Of a DNA stretch of 64,000 nucleotides, positions 42,189 through 51,248 are shown piece by piece; within the stretch, counting starts at the first letter, position 1, and the number at the start of each line of letters is the position of its first letter. Source of the stretch: Streptomyces coeruleorubidus (GTDB lineage Bacteria > Actinomycetota > Actinomycetes > Streptomycetales > Streptomycetaceae). Location: NCBI RefSeq assembly GCF_028885415.1, contig NZ_CP118527.1, forward strand, positions 5,704,001 through 5,768,000. Reading direction: 5' to 3'. Under the pieces are notes generated by a model, which saw nothing but the letters and a program-made list of their open reading frames with translations, did no database searches and was not told the DNA's origin. The position numbers and the translations under genes are program-made.

Positions 42189-44259
42189 CTGCGGTCTCCC
42201 TCACCTTGTCGACGAGCCGGGCGATTCCGTGGGGCAATGCGGTCAGCGGGCCGTCGGTCACGTCGTAGTACGGCAGGCGGTTGTTGCCCGAGGACGGGTC
42301 GGGCAGCTTCAGCAAACTGCCCGGGATGCCGCTCGGGTCGGCGATGGCCGTGTTGCGGCAGAACTCGCAGACGGGGAGCAGGCGGCGGGCGACACCCTCG
42401 GTCGAGACGCGGACGTGGTGGCGGCTGACGCCGGGCCCGTGCAGGGGGTTGACGCCGCAGCACAGGTCTGTCGTGTCGCCGGCGAGCGCGGCACGGCCCG
42501 CTCGAGCGAGCACGATGACCGCGACCAGGGTCGCGGGGTCGGTGCCCGACTCCCTGACCTGGTCGAGGTCGCCGTCGACGAGGAGCAGCGCCGTGTCGAG
42601 GTGGTCCCAGGCGGGACCGGGTTCGTCCCGGTCGGCGAATTCCTCGGTGAGGGTGGTGAGTTCGGCGTAGGCGGTTCGCCGGAGGTAGGACGCCGACGGC
42701 TCGGTCGGGGCCGTGAGGGGCAGGCGGTGGGTCGGCTCGGGGGCGGGAGAGCGCCACCGCAGCAGGCCGCCGAAACCCCACGTCAGCCCGGCCGCCACAC
42801 CGGACAACAGGAGTGCAGCGAAGGCGCCCACGAACAGGCCGGGCCAGAAGTCGGTGGCGAACAGGGGAGGGAGGGTGTTCTCGTCGGCGGCCCTCGGGGC
42901 GGGAGCCGGGGCGGACTCGGATTGCGGCCGGTCCGTGCGCGGGGTCTTGTCGAGGAACGTCATCAGCGTGTCGAGGCGCTCGCCGAGGAGGTGGTCGTCG
43001 GCCTCGTCCGCCCTGCTGTCGCCCAACGTGACGGAGTCCGGCAGGTCGAAGGACAGGCGGTTGGAGTCCAGCCGCAGCCCGTGGTTGTAGACGTCGATCG
43101 TGCCGTCGTCCGGATCGGCGACGACGTACACCCCGTCCTCGCCCACCTTGGCGTGCACCGCCGCGGCGAACAGCCCCGAGTCGCCGGCCGACTCGCTCTC
43201 GGGCGTCTGCGGCACGAGGGAGACGTATACCGGGCCGCCGCCGTCGGAGCGCCGGAAGTCCCGGATCCGGTCGTGCAGCCGGTCCAGTTGGCGGGAGTCG
43301 AGCACGCGAGGGCTCTCCGGGTCGGCGTAGACGGGGTCCTGCTTCAGACCCGCCGCGACGCGTTCTACCCGGGCGGACAGATCGGCGGGGGTCGGCGGCT
43401 CGGCCGCGCTCGACTTGGTCTGGTCGAAGACGACGTGAGCGGTGAGGGCGATCGCCGCGGCGGTGAGGACGGCCGCTCCGGGCACGACCCACCGGGGGAC
43501 GCGCCGCTCGGCCCCGGCACGCCGACGCCGGCGCCGCACGTACCCGGCCCCCAGCACGATCAGCAGTGGTACGCCGGTCAGCAGGCCCCCGGTGAGGAAG
43601 GACTGGTTGCGGCGGTCGGACGGGCCGATGTGCATCTCGGCGGGTTCGTCGTCCCGGTACTTCTCGCGAGCGGCCTCGGCACGGGCGGTGGCCTTCTCGC
43701 CGCCCTGCGCGATGACGTCGACGAAGCGCTCGAAGCTGCGCAACGGGCCCGCGTCGTAGGGGAGTTCGTACAGAGCGACAGTGGCGGCGGCGTCCGCAGG
43801 GGCGCGGACGCCGTAAGCCGTGGCCTCCGCGAGATCCGTCCCCTCGAACAGGACGTACAGCCCGTCGCGCCCGAGCCGGTCGTGCACCGCGCCGAGCAGC
43901 TGCTTGCCGTCCGTGCCGCTCTGCACGGGCAGGACCAGGACGTAGGTCGGGACGCCGGTCTTCTTCGCGAGCCTGGCGAAGTCGGGGGCGGTGGACCGTG
44001 GGACCTCGCGGGGGAGTTGGTCGGTGACGTGGACCGGGTTCTCGCGGAGGCGGTCGGCGAGGTAGGCGGCCTGGGTGGCGGGGATCGTGTCCGCTGCTCG
44101 CGCCGGGGTGGCGGTCGCGAAGACGGCCGTCAGCGCCCAGAGGGCGAGAAACAGCCGGAGGGCACGGGTTCGGCCACCGCTGCTGGCCCATGTCTGCCCT
44201 GCGTAGGACTCGTTTGCCGTGACTGCCCTCACCGGTGTGGCCCCCCGCGGTCCGATCAC
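42178..44259 (-). CDS. Membrane protein with two TPM-like domains and C-terminal Cys motif
   Basis: A 693-residue protein. After a signal anchor (about 33-56) come a TPM-like domain (about 57-200), a transmembrane helix (about 221-243), a further helix near 263-283, a second TPM-like domain (about 290-440), and a helix near 480-500 before a cytoplasmic end with LCCGVNPLHG, VCEFCRNTA and a Ser/Leu-rich tail. It is effectively an internally duplicated version of the 418-residue paralog downstream. The 11-base overlap means both are made together. GTG 44259 or GTG 44232 could start translation. Role unknown. Confidence 0.78.
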   Translation of the reverse strand: MIGPRGATPVRAVTANESYAGQTWASSGGRTRALRLFLALWALTAVFATATPARAADTIPATQAAYLADRLRENPVHVTDQLPREVPRSTAPDFARLAKKTGVPTYVLVLPVQSGTDGKQLLGAVHDRLGRDGLYVLFEGTDLAEATAYGVRAPADAAATVALYELPYDAGPLRSFERFVDVIAQGGEKATARAEAAREKYRDDEPAEMHIGPSDRRNQSFLTGGLLTGVPLLIVLGAGYVRRRRRRAGAERRVPRWVVPGAAVLTAAAIALTAHVVFDQTKSSAAEPPTPADLSARVERVAAGLKQDPVYADPESPRVLDSRQLDRLHDRIRDFRRSDGGGPVYVSLVPQTPESESAGDSGLFAAAVHAKVGEDGVYVVADPDDGTIDVYNHGLRLDSNRLSFDLPDSVTLGDSRADEADDHLLGERLDTLMTFLDKTPRTDRPQSESAPAPAPRAADENTLPPLFATDFWPGLFVGAFAALLLSGVAAGLTWGFGGLLRWRSPAPEPTHRLPLTAPTEPSASYLRRTAYAELTTLTEEFADRDEPGPAWDHLDTALLLVDGDLDQVRESGTDPATLVAVIVLARAGRAALAGDTTDLCCGVNPLHGPGVSRHHVRVSTEGVARRLLPVCEFCRNTAIADPSGIPGSLLKLPDPSSGNNRLPYYDVTDGPLTALPHGIARLVDKVRETAGVH

Positions 44260-44393
44260 TGTCCGCGCCGCACTCTACTCGGGGCTTCGCGAGTGCTACA
44301 GGTCGGCTGGTTGCGGCGCGGCCCGATCCCGGGTGGCGCCGTGAGGGGCGAGGACTGGTGCCGGTGGCTGAGGATTCGTAGGGGCGGCCGGCC

Positions 44394-45095
44394 TCAGCCC
44401 AGCTTCGCGTTCTGCGCCTTCACGATGTTCGGGGGGATCTTGGCGTCGCTGGGCCGGATGCCGTCGGCGATGGCGAAGCCGTTCGCCGAGAAGTAGACGG
44501 CGAGCACGTCGCCGTGGCGGACGGCTTCGGTGTGCAGAGTGTGGGTGACACCCCGGAACGTCATCGTCGACCGGAAGGCGACAGCACCGGTCGTCATGCC
44601 CTTCTCAGCGGTCACCGAGTCGTAGGCCGAGGTGTTCTTGCCCGCCTTGGCGGTGAAACCGTCGCCGCACTCGGACACGGCCTTCGCCAAACCGGCCAAC
44701 ACCGACTCGGCCTTGGCCGCCGGCTCGTACGAGGCGAGAGTGATGGACGTGATCTCCTTGCCGTAACCAGCCCCGGCACTGTGCGTGAGGTCGGCCTGCG
44801 GTTCACCGAGTGGGAGTTGGTTCATCGCGTAGGCCAGCGGGGTGCAGCCGGGCTTGTCGACCGTGACCTCGTCCGAGGACTTGGCGAAGGCGTACTGGGC
44901 GTCGGGCTTGGACACGTTGTAGCCGGGCAGGTCGTCCTTCGTCACCATGACCTTCGCCAGCCGCTGCGCCGGAGCGACCGGCTTGGCCTTCGGCGCCGAC
45001 GGCGAACTGGCGGGCGCGTCCTCGCTGCCGGAGCAGGCGGTCAGTGCGGAGGCCGAGGCCAAGAGGGAGACGGCTGCCAGGGTGACGCGCTTCAC
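44394..45095 (-). CDS. Lipoprotein with three-cysteine domain
   Basis: A 233-residue lipoprotein. The GTG start at 45095 lies behind AGGAGGAG; a longer reading frame upstream has no domain content. The lipobox LTAC is followed by SGSEDAPASS and a mature domain with VMVTKDDLPGYNVS, KPGCTPLAYAMN and AVSECGDGF. The two mature cysteines probably form a disulfide. The overall pattern recalls the PknH-type extracellular sensor fold, a comparison I rate as weak. It stands upstream of the TPM-like pair with an intergenic gap of about 135 bases. Confidence 0.82.
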   Translation of the reverse strand: MKRVTLAAVSLLASASALTACSGSEDAPASSPSAPKAKPVAPAQRLAKVMVTKDDLPGYNVSKPDAQYAFAKSSDEVTVDKPGCTPLAYAMNQLPLGEPQADLTHSAGAGYGKEITSITLASYEPAAKAESVLAGLAKAVSECGDGFTAKAGKNTSAYDSVTAEKGMTTGAVAFRSTMTFRGVTHTLHTEAVRHGDVLAVYFSANGFAIADGIRPSDAKIPPNIVKAQNAKLG

Positions 45096-45538
45096 GGGGG
45101 GACTCCTCCTGGGGGGATGGTGACCGAGATGAGGTCGCCGCCGCACTCTACTGAACCCACTGTCCGCTCCCGACTGGGAACCTCCCGCCTTGTGTGTGAA
45201 TCGTGCAGGCATGATGGCCGGGAGGTGTTGACCGCCCCAGGGTGGGTGCGCACCCGCTGCCGCGGCGAGTTCGCTGCAGCACACTGACCTGATAGTTCGG
45301 CCCTTTGTCGCAACGGGCGTTTGCCTGCCAGAAGTTGCAGATGGATAACGGTGCGGTTGGTGCGTTCTCTGAGTTCGGACGCGCCTTGAGGGGCTTATGT
45401 GCGGCTGATACGGTGCCATGGCTTGACACTCACTTCGGCGCTGGCTATTCGGCCAGCTCAGGCACCAATCCAACGGGCCGAGAAGTGCGAAGTGTCCTAT
45501 TTGGTAAATAACTTCTTGGGTGTACGGGGAGCGGTTGC
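45096..45538. promoter_or_regulatory. Divergent control region between lipoprotein and Flp pilus operon
   Basis: A 443-base gap without a gene. The right half is markedly less GC-rich (about 45290-45525) and must hold the promoter of the pilus operon. TTGACA at 45424-45429 is a possible -35 box, but I cannot fix a -10. No repeat is obvious. Confidence 0.5.
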
Positions 45539-46264
45539 GTGAAGATCCAAGAGCGTACGGGGGCGGGCGCCGGTCGTTCCGCCGCTCCGGCTCAGCCGTC
45601 GGTCGGTGACCGGCTTCCCACACCACCTCGCGAGCGCAAACCGGCACTGGCCGCGCTCGCGGTGCTGCTCATCCTGGTGGGTGCGCTGGGGGCGACGATG
45701 CTGGTGCTCCAGGCCGGTGACCGGATCGAGGTCGTCAAGGTGACGAACGAGGTCCAGGCCGGGGAGTCCCTCAAGGACAGCGACGTGACCTCCGTCATGG
45801 TCGCCGCGGACGAAAGCATCCACTACGTCGAGTGGTCGCAGCTGAAGACCATCCAGACGTACAAGGCCAAGTCCACGATCTACCCGGGGACTCTCGCGGT
45901 CGGTGAGATGTTCGCCAAGAAGGCGAGCCTGCCCGCAGGCAAGGCCGCCGTCGGCCTCGCCCTCAAGGAGGGCCAGTACCCGTCCGACATCAAGGCCGGT
46001 GACGTCGTCTCCGCCTACCGTGTCAGCACCAGCGGCTCCCCCTCGAACAGCACCGACGACAGCACCAGCTCGAGCGGCACCTCGTCCTCCGGCGGCGCCA
46101 TCGTCGACAACGCGCGCGTGAACACCGTAGAGGACGACAGCGACGCCACCGTGAGCACCGGCAACCTCTCGCTCACCGTCCTCGTCGACGAGGCCGACGC
46201 GGCCGCGCTCGCCTCCGCGGCGGCCGCGAACCAAGTCGCCATCGTGCACGTCCCCGGCAACTAG
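45539..46264 (+). CDS. cpaB: Flp pilus assembly CpaB/RcpC-type SAF-domain protein
   Basis: A 241-residue protein starting with GTG at 45539. One transmembrane helix (about 38-60) is followed by a SAF-like domain with VTNEVQAGESLKDSDVT and then a VGLALKEGQYPSDIKAGDVV segment. A long Ser/Thr-rich loop (about 160-185) and a C-terminal strand-rich segment close the protein. CpaB/RcpC proteins line the secretin or the base of Flp pili; in Gram-positive hosts there is no secretin and the protein may guide the pilus through the wall. It opens the pilus operon; the next gene starts 18 bases downstream. Confidence 0.85.
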   Translation: MKIQERTGAGAGRSAAPAQPSVGDRLPTPPRERKPALAALAVLLILVGALGATMLVLQAGDRIEVVKVTNEVQAGESLKDSDVTSVMVAADESIHYVEWSQLKTIQTYKAKSTIYPGTLAVGEMFAKKASLPAGKAAVGLALKEGQYPSDIKAGDVVSAYRVSTSGSPSNSTDDSTSSSGTSSSGGAIVDNARVNTVEDDSDATVSTGNLSLTVLVDEADAAALASAAAANQVAIVHVPGN

Positions 46265-46281
46265 AAGGCGGCACCCACCCC

Positions 46282-47184
46282 ATGGCGCTCATCGCTCTCG
46301 CCGCCGACAAGGGTTCCCCCGGCGTCACCACCGCGGCCGTCGCACTCTCGGCGGTCTGGCCGCGGCGCGTCCTGCTCGCCGAGACGGACCCGGCGGGCGG
46401 TGACCTCGTCTACCGCAGTGCCGCCGCGCACGGCGGACCGCTCAACCCCAACACCGGCATGCTGTCCATCGCCGCGACCGCGCGCCGCGGACTCGTGCCG
46501 GACCAGCTCTGGGACCACGTACAGCCGTTGAGCGGGGGACTGGAGGTGCTCGTCGGGCTCGGCATCGCCGAGCAGGCCGCCGGGCTCGCGGGGCTGTGGC
46601 CCACCCTCGGGCACGCCTTCGCCTCCCTCGCCGACTCCCCGAACGCCGCCGCCGACGTCATCGCCGACTGCGGACGCATCAGCGGGGACACCCCTGCCGT
46701 CGAGCTGTTCCCGCACGCCTCGCTCGTACTGCTGCTCTCCCGCACCGAGCCGGAGGCCATCGCCCGGGTCCGCGACCGCGCCGCCGCCCTGGCCGGCAAG
46801 CTGCACGGCGGCCCGCGCGGTGCCGCGAGCCTCGCCAACCCGGTGATCGGCGTCGTCCTGATCGCCGACACGGGCACCGCGGGCAAGCTCGCCTCGCAGG
46901 TCAACGACATGCTCGTGCACGCCCAGACCGGCGCCCGCGTCGTCGGCACCATCGCCGACGACCCGGCCGGCGCCGACCAGCTGGCCGGCCGCAAGCGCGG
47001 ACGTCTCGACAAGTCGCTGCTGATCCGCTCGGCCCGCAAGGTCGCCGCCGACCTCTACCAGCAGTACGGCGCCGCCTGGGCCGCCTCCGCCCAGGCGAAC
47101 CAGGCCCACCAGGTTCAGCAGGCCCACCACGTCCAGCACAACCACCCGGGCCAGATGCAGGGCCACGCGGGGGCAGGCACATGA
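46282..47184 (+). CDS. tadZ: TadZ/CpaE-type MinD-like ATPase
   Basis: A 300-residue cytoplasmic protein. The N-terminal ADKGSPGVTTAAVALS is a deviant Walker A motif, followed by VLLAETDPAGGDL (switch region) and IAEQAAGLAGL. The MinD/ParA-type fold is clear although conserved lysines are partly changed. TadZ proteins position the pilus machinery at the cell pole or on septa. The C-terminal Gln/His-rich tail (HQVQQAHHVQ) is unusual. The stop overlaps the cpaF start by four bases, so both are made together. Confidence 0.86.
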   Translation: MALIALAADKGSPGVTTAAVALSAVWPRRVLLAETDPAGGDLVYRSAAAHGGPLNPNTGMLSIAATARRGLVPDQLWDHVQPLSGGLEVLVGLGIAEQAAGLAGLWPTLGHAFASLADSPNAAADVIADCGRISGDTPAVELFPHASLVLLLSRTEPEAIARVRDRAAALAGKLHGGPRGAASLANPVIGVVLIADTGTAGKLASQVNDMLVHAQTGARVVGTIADDPAGADQLAGRKRGRLDKSLLIRSARKVAADLYQQYGAAWAASAQANQAHQVQQAHHVQHNHPGQMQGHAGAGT

Positions 47185-48488
47185 CCGCTGTCGACCACCA
47201 GTTGGTCAAGCGGTTCCGCCAGGACGCCGGCGACCGCATCGCGGAGCAGCGCCGACAGGACCAGATCAACAACGTCACTCCGATGTCCACGGAGGACGAA
47301 CGGCAGTACGCCCGTGCCGTCATAGCCCAGATCCTGGAGGAGTACGCCCGCGCCGAGATCAACGCGGGCCGTACGCCGCTGGACGCCGAGACCGAGGAGC
47401 AGTACGCGGCCGCCGTGCACGCGGCGCTGTTCGGCGTCGGCCGGCTCCAGCCGCTGCTGGACAACCCCGAGGTCGAGAACATCGACATCAACGGGTGCGA
47501 CCAGGTGTTCGTCGGCTACGCCGACGGGCGTGAGGTGAAGGGCGACCCCGTCGCCGAGACCGACGAGGAGCTCATCGAGCTCATCCAGGTGCTGGGTGCG
47601 TACTCGGGTCTGTCCTCCCGTCCCTTCGACTCGGCCAACCCGCAGCTCGACCTCCGACTCCCCGACGGCTCGCGTCTGTCGGCCGTCATGGACGTCGCCC
47701 GGCGCCCCGCGCTGTCCATCCGCCGTGCGCGCATGGGCAAGGTGTTCATCTCCGACCTCGTCGGCAACGGCACGCTGACCCCCGAGGTCGCCCACTTCCT
47801 GGCCTGCGCGGTCCGCGCCCGCAAGAACATCATGATCGCCGGCGCCACCAACGCCGGTAAGACGACGCTCCTGCGCGCCCTCGCCAACGAGATCCCGCCG
47901 CAGGAGCGCCTCATCACCGTCGAGCGGGCCCTGGAGCTCGGGCTCGACACCTTCCCCGACCTGCACCCCAACGTCGTCGCCTTCGAGGAGCGCCTGCCCA
48001 ACTCCGAGGGCCAGGGCGCCATCTCGATGGCGGAACTGGTGCGACGCTCGCTGCGTATGAACCCCTCCCGCGTCATCGTCGGTGAGGTCCTCGGCGACGA
48101 GATCGTCACCATGCTCAACGCGATGTCGCAGGGCAACGACGGCTCGCTGTCCACGATCCACGCCAACAGCTCCAGCGAGGTCTTCAACCGTATTTCCACC
48201 TACGCGTTGCAGGCCTCCGAGCGGCTGCCCATCGAGGCCAGCCAGTTGCTGATCGCGGGCGCGGTGAACTTCGTCGTCTTCATCCAGCGGCGCAACGACT
48301 TCGGCAACGGCGGCCGTCTCCAGCGCATGGTCACCTCCGTCCGCGAGGTCAACGGCGTCGACGGACGCGTCCTGTCCAGCGAGGTGTTCGCGGAGGCCCC
48401 CGACGGCCGGATCGTGCCGCACGCCCCCCTAGCCTGCCTGGAGGAACTGATGGCACACGGCTACCGGCCGTCCGGGACCTGGGGGTGA
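47181..48488 (+). CDS. cpaF: Flp pilus assembly secretion ATPase (CpaF/TadA)
   Basis: A 435-residue hexameric secretion ATPase. An N-terminal helical region is followed by the conserved GLSSRPFDSANPQLDLRLPD box, Walker A AGATNAGKTT (about residues 219-228), the GDEIVTML segment after the Walker B strand (MNPSRVIVGEVLG) and the His box STIHANS. All motifs are intact. It powers polymerisation of Flp pilin. The ATG start overlaps the tadZ stop; tadB starts 46 bases downstream. Confidence 0.95.
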   Translation: MTAVDHQLVKRFRQDAGDRIAEQRRQDQINNVTPMSTEDERQYARAVIAQILEEYARAEINAGRTPLDAETEEQYAAAVHAALFGVGRLQPLLDNPEVENIDINGCDQVFVGYADGREVKGDPVAETDEELIELIQVLGAYSGLSSRPFDSANPQLDLRLPDGSRLSAVMDVARRPALSIRRARMGKVFISDLVGNGTLTPEVAHFLACAVRARKNIMIAGATNAGKTTLLRALANEIPPQERLITVERALELGLDTFPDLHPNVVAFEERLPNSEGQGAISMAELVRRSLRMNPSRVIVGEVLGDEIVTMLNAMSQGNDGSLSTIHANSSSEVFNRISTYALQASERLPIEASQLLIAGAVNFVVFIQRRNDFGNGGRLQRMVTSVREVNGVDGRVLSSEVFAEAPDGRIVPHAPLACLEELMAHGYRPSGTWG

Positions 48489-48534
48489 GCCGGGGATAAA
48501 CACGACTCTCGCAGCACTCGGCTCGCTCGGCTCC

Positions 48535-49485
48535 ATGGGCGGCCTGTTCTCCACCACCGTCCTGTACTCGATAGGAAGTGGCGTCGCCGTCGGCGGCGGC
48601 CTCGCCCTTCTCCTCGTCGCCGTACGCGGACTGCCCGTCAAGCCCGACCACGAGAAGCAGAAGGCCGCCGAGCGGTGGGGCGAACTGATCCGCTTCGCCG
48701 GCCAGCGCGGCTCGCTCGCCGCGATCGTCGGCCTGGTCGTCCTCGTCCTCACCCGCTGGGCGGTCGCGGGCATCGCGGCCGGCGTCCTCGTCTTCTTCTG
48801 GGACCGCCTGTTCGGCGGCGCCGGCGAGGAGCGGGCCGCCATGCGGCGCGTGGAGGCCCTGGCCTCCTGGACCGAGTCGCTGCGCGACACCATCGCCGGC
48901 GCGGTGGGCCTGGAGCAGGCCATCCCGGCCTCCGCCCGCGCAGCCGCCCCGGTCCTGCGCCCCCACCTCGACGCCCTCGTCGACCGCCTGCGCGCCCGCA
49001 CCCCGCTGCCGGAGGCGCTCCAGCACCTCGCCGACGAGATCGACGACGCCTCCGCCGACATCATCGTCGCGGCCCTGATCCTCAACGCCCGCCTGCGCGG
49101 ACCCGGTCTGCGCCAGGTGCTGGGCGCCCTGGCGAAGTCGGCGCGCGAGGAAGTGGACATGCGCCAGCGGGTGATGGCGCAGCGCGCCTCGACCCGCCGG
49201 TCCGTGCAGATCGTCGTGGCGGTCTCGATCGCCTTCGTCCTCGGCCTGTCGATCTTCAACCGTGACTTCGTGGAGCCGTACGGCACCGCCGCCGGCCAGC
49301 TCGTCCTGGCCTGTGTCTGCGGCCTGTTCGCGCTCGGCTTCTGGTGGCTGCGCAAGCTGTCCACCATCGAGACGCCCGAACGCTTCCTGGTCCGCGACGA
49401 GGCAGCCGTCCAGTTCGTCCGTCCCAGGACGCCGTCGCAGCAGTCCCAGCAACAGCTGCCGCAGGAAGAGGGGGCACGCCGGTGA
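48535..49485 (+). CDS. tadB: Flp pilus assembly inner-membrane protein TadB-like
   Basis: A 316-residue membrane protein of the type II secretion F family. Two N-terminal helices (about 10-25 and 58-88) precede the cytoplasmic domain with GAVGLEQAIPASARA and AADEID-like acidic helices, and two C-terminal helices lie near 225-245 and 255-275. It forms the platform for the TadA motor. The ATG at 48535 is used; a few upstream codons in frame have no start. The stop overlaps tadC by four bases. Confidence 0.86.
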   Translation: MGGLFSTTVLYSIGSGVAVGGGLALLLVAVRGLPVKPDHEKQKAAERWGELIRFAGQRGSLAAIVGLVVLVLTRWAVAGIAAGVLVFFWDRLFGGAGEERAAMRRVEALASWTESLRDTIAGAVGLEQAIPASARAAAPVLRPHLDALVDRLRARTPLPEALQHLADEIDDASADIIVAALILNARLRGPGLRQVLGALAKSAREEVDMRQRVMAQRASTRRSVQIVVAVSIAFVLGLSIFNRDFVEPYGTAAGQLVLACVCGLFALGFWWLRKLSTIETPERFLVRDEAAVQFVRPRTPSQQSQQQLPQEEGARR

Positions 49486-50405
49486 ACCTCACGATGCCGC
49501 TCGTCGTCGGCGCCGTCATCGGCCTGGGCGTCTACGCCCTCGTCCGCGCCCTCATGCCCAGCAAGCGGAGCGCGATCTCGCAGGTCGCGCGGATCGACGC
49601 GATGCGGGCCCGCGGCTCGGCCTACGAGTCGGCCCGCACCGAGCGGGAGAAGGGGCGCTTCGGCGCGCTGCGGGCCGAAGTCGGCCTGCGCGTCTCCGAG
49701 TTCTACCTCCAGCAGGGCTGGGAGCAGCGCTCGCTGCGCGCGGACCTGGCGGTCCTGGACCGCAGCTGGGAGAAGTTCCTGGCGACGAAGGTGCTGCTGG
49801 GCGTGGCCGGCCTGTTCTTCGGCCCGTTCCTGTTCGCCATCGTCTACACGCTCGGTGTCGGCCGGAGCCCGATCATCCCGGTGTGGCTGGCGCTGCTCTT
49901 CGCGGTGATCTTCTTCTTCCTGCCCGACCTCGAGGTACGGCGGGACGCGGCCCAGAAGCGGCGCGACCTCAGGCGCGTGATCGGCGCGTACCTCGACCTG
50001 GTGTCGATGAGCCTGGCCGGCGGACGCGGTCTGCCCGAGGCCCTGATGGCGGCCGCCGAGATCTCCGACGGCTGGGCCAACCAGCGCATCCGCAACGCCC
50101 TGTCGGACGCCCGCATCACCGGCATCAGCCAGTGGCAGGCGCTCGGCCAGCTCGGCGAGGAGATCGGCGTCGAGGAACTCAAGGACCTCTCCGCCTCCCT
50201 GGCCCTGGTCGCTGACGACGGTGCGAAGGTGCGCGAGTCCCTCGCGTCCCGGGCCGAGACCATGCGGCACCGGGAGCTCGCGGAGATCGAGGGCAGCGCG
50301 GGTGAGAAGTCCCAGTCGATGCTCGTGGCGCAGCTGTTGCTGTGCGCCGGGTTCCTGGTGTTCCTGATCTTTCCGGCGGCGATGCGGGTGTTCCAGGTGC
50401 AGTGA
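49482..50405 (+). CDS. tadC: Flp pilus assembly inner-membrane protein TadC-like
   Basis: A 307-residue type II secretion F-family protein. GTG start at 49482 overlaps the tadB stop. Transmembrane helices lie near 5-25, 105-130, 135-150 and 278-300, and the cytoplasmic domain holds LVSMSLAGGRGLPEALMAAA and ASRAETMRHRELAEIEG. TadB and TadC form the platform complex of Flp machines. Confidence 0.88.
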   Translation: MNLTMPLVVGAVIGLGVYALVRALMPSKRSAISQVARIDAMRARGSAYESARTEREKGRFGALRAEVGLRVSEFYLQQGWEQRSLRADLAVLDRSWEKFLATKVLLGVAGLFFGPFLFAIVYTLGVGRSPIIPVWLALLFAVIFFFLPDLEVRRDAAQKRRDLRRVIGAYLDLVSMSLAGGRGLPEALMAAAEISDGWANQRIRNALSDARITGISQWQALGQLGEEIGVEELKDLSASLALVADDGAKVRESLASRAETMRHRELAEIEGSAGEKSQSMLVAQLLLCAGFLVFLIFPAAMRVFQVQ

Positions 50406-50473
50406 GCCGTGCAGTGAGCCGACCTTCACAACTCCAGAACTTCCCGGAACCGATTTCGAAAGGACAAGACGTC

Positions 50474-50725
50474 ATGAACGGACGCAACTTCCACACGGGC
50501 ATCCCGGCCGTGGACTTCCTGGTCACCTTCCTCCAGGCCCGTACCGAGCGCGCCCGCTCCGGCGAGCTGGACCGCGGTGCCTCCGCGGTCGAGTGGGTCA
50601 TCATCTCGGCGGTCGTCGTGGCGATCGTCGGTGTCGTGGCCGCCATCATCAACGCCGCGCTGAGCGAGGGCGCCAACAAGGTCGGCGACTGCATCAAGGG
50701 CGCGGACGCGGGCAAGACCTGCTGA
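50474..50725 (+). CDS. flp: Flp-type prepilin
   Basis: An 83-residue pilin precursor. After a polar leader of about 36 residues comes G-ASAVEWVIISAVVVAIVGV, the Flp/type IV prepilin cleavage region, with the glycine at -1 and glutamate at +5. The usual Glu-Tyr of Flp pilins is Glu-Trp here. The hydrophobic stem continues for about 25 residues, and a short hydrophilic end carries two cysteines (DCIKGADAGKTC). It is the major pilin candidate. The prepilin peptidase (TadV) is not in the window. Confidence 0.88.
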   Translation: MNGRNFHTGIPAVDFLVTFLQARTERARSGELDRGASAVEWVIISAVVVAIVGVVAAIINAALSEGANKVGDCIKGADAGKTC

Positions 50726-50789
50726 CCGTCGCAGGAACAGGCGCAGGGACAGTCACAGGACAGTCGTACGGACAACGGGGTTCACGGGG

Positions 50790-51248
50790 ATGCCGGCAGA
50801 CGTGAGCAGACGGATACGCCGCAGGGTGCGGGCCGCGCGGAGAGCGGCGGCCGCCCGCGGCGACTCCGGCATGACCGCGATCGAGTTCGTGCTGCTCACT
50901 CCCGTACTGTTCTTCATGATCTTCGCGACCGTGCAGTTCGCCCTGTACTTCTTCGCGGACCACGTCGCCCAGGCGGCGGCCCAGGCGGGAGCGCGCAAGG
51001 CGCGTGCCACGGCCGACGAACGGCCGGGCGCGTGGCGGGGCGAGGCCCAGGACGTGGTGGACAGCTACATCCGCCAGCTGGGCCCGCAACTGGTGCTGGC
51101 GCCGGACGTGAAGATGCTCCAGCCGGACCAGAACACGGTCGGTGTGGAGATCGCGGCCCGGGTGCCGACGGTGTTCCCGGGGCTGGACCTCACGGTGCAC
51201 GCGCAGTCGGCCGGCCCGGTGGAACGGTTCGTACAGGAGGAGAACTGA
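50790..51248 (+). CDS. TadE-like minor pseudopilin
   Basis: A 152-residue protein. Following a basic head (RRIRRRVRAARR) comes G-MTAIEFVLLTPVLFFMIFAT, a prepilin-type signal with Glu-Phe, then an extracellular domain with QNTVGVEIAARVP. TadE proteins are minor pilins that help assemble or cap Flp pili. It is the first of three consecutive pseudopilin-like genes, and its stop is overlapped by the next start (TGATG). Confidence 0.86.
   Translation: MPADVSRRIRRRVRAARRAAAARGDSGMTAIEFVLLTPVLFFMIFATVQFALYFFADHVAQAAAQAGARKARATADERPGAWRGEAQDVVDSYIRQLGPQLVLAPDVKMLQPDQNTVGVEIAARVPTVFPGLDLTVHAQSAGPVERFVQEEN

Noticed and set aside
42049..44496. Long plus-strand open frame across the TPM-like genes
   Set aside because: Antisense shadow of the paralogous TPM-like proteins, whose signal peptides, helices and cysteine motifs mark the true strand.
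45290..45525. Low-GC stretch upstream of the pilus operon as a possible mobile-element remnant
   Set aside because: No inverted repeats, transposase fragment or target duplication is seen; lower GC in a promoter region is ordinary.
48429..50429. Minus-strand open frame across tadB and tadC
   Set aside because: Antisense to an operon with overlapping starts and stops and conserved pilus motifs.
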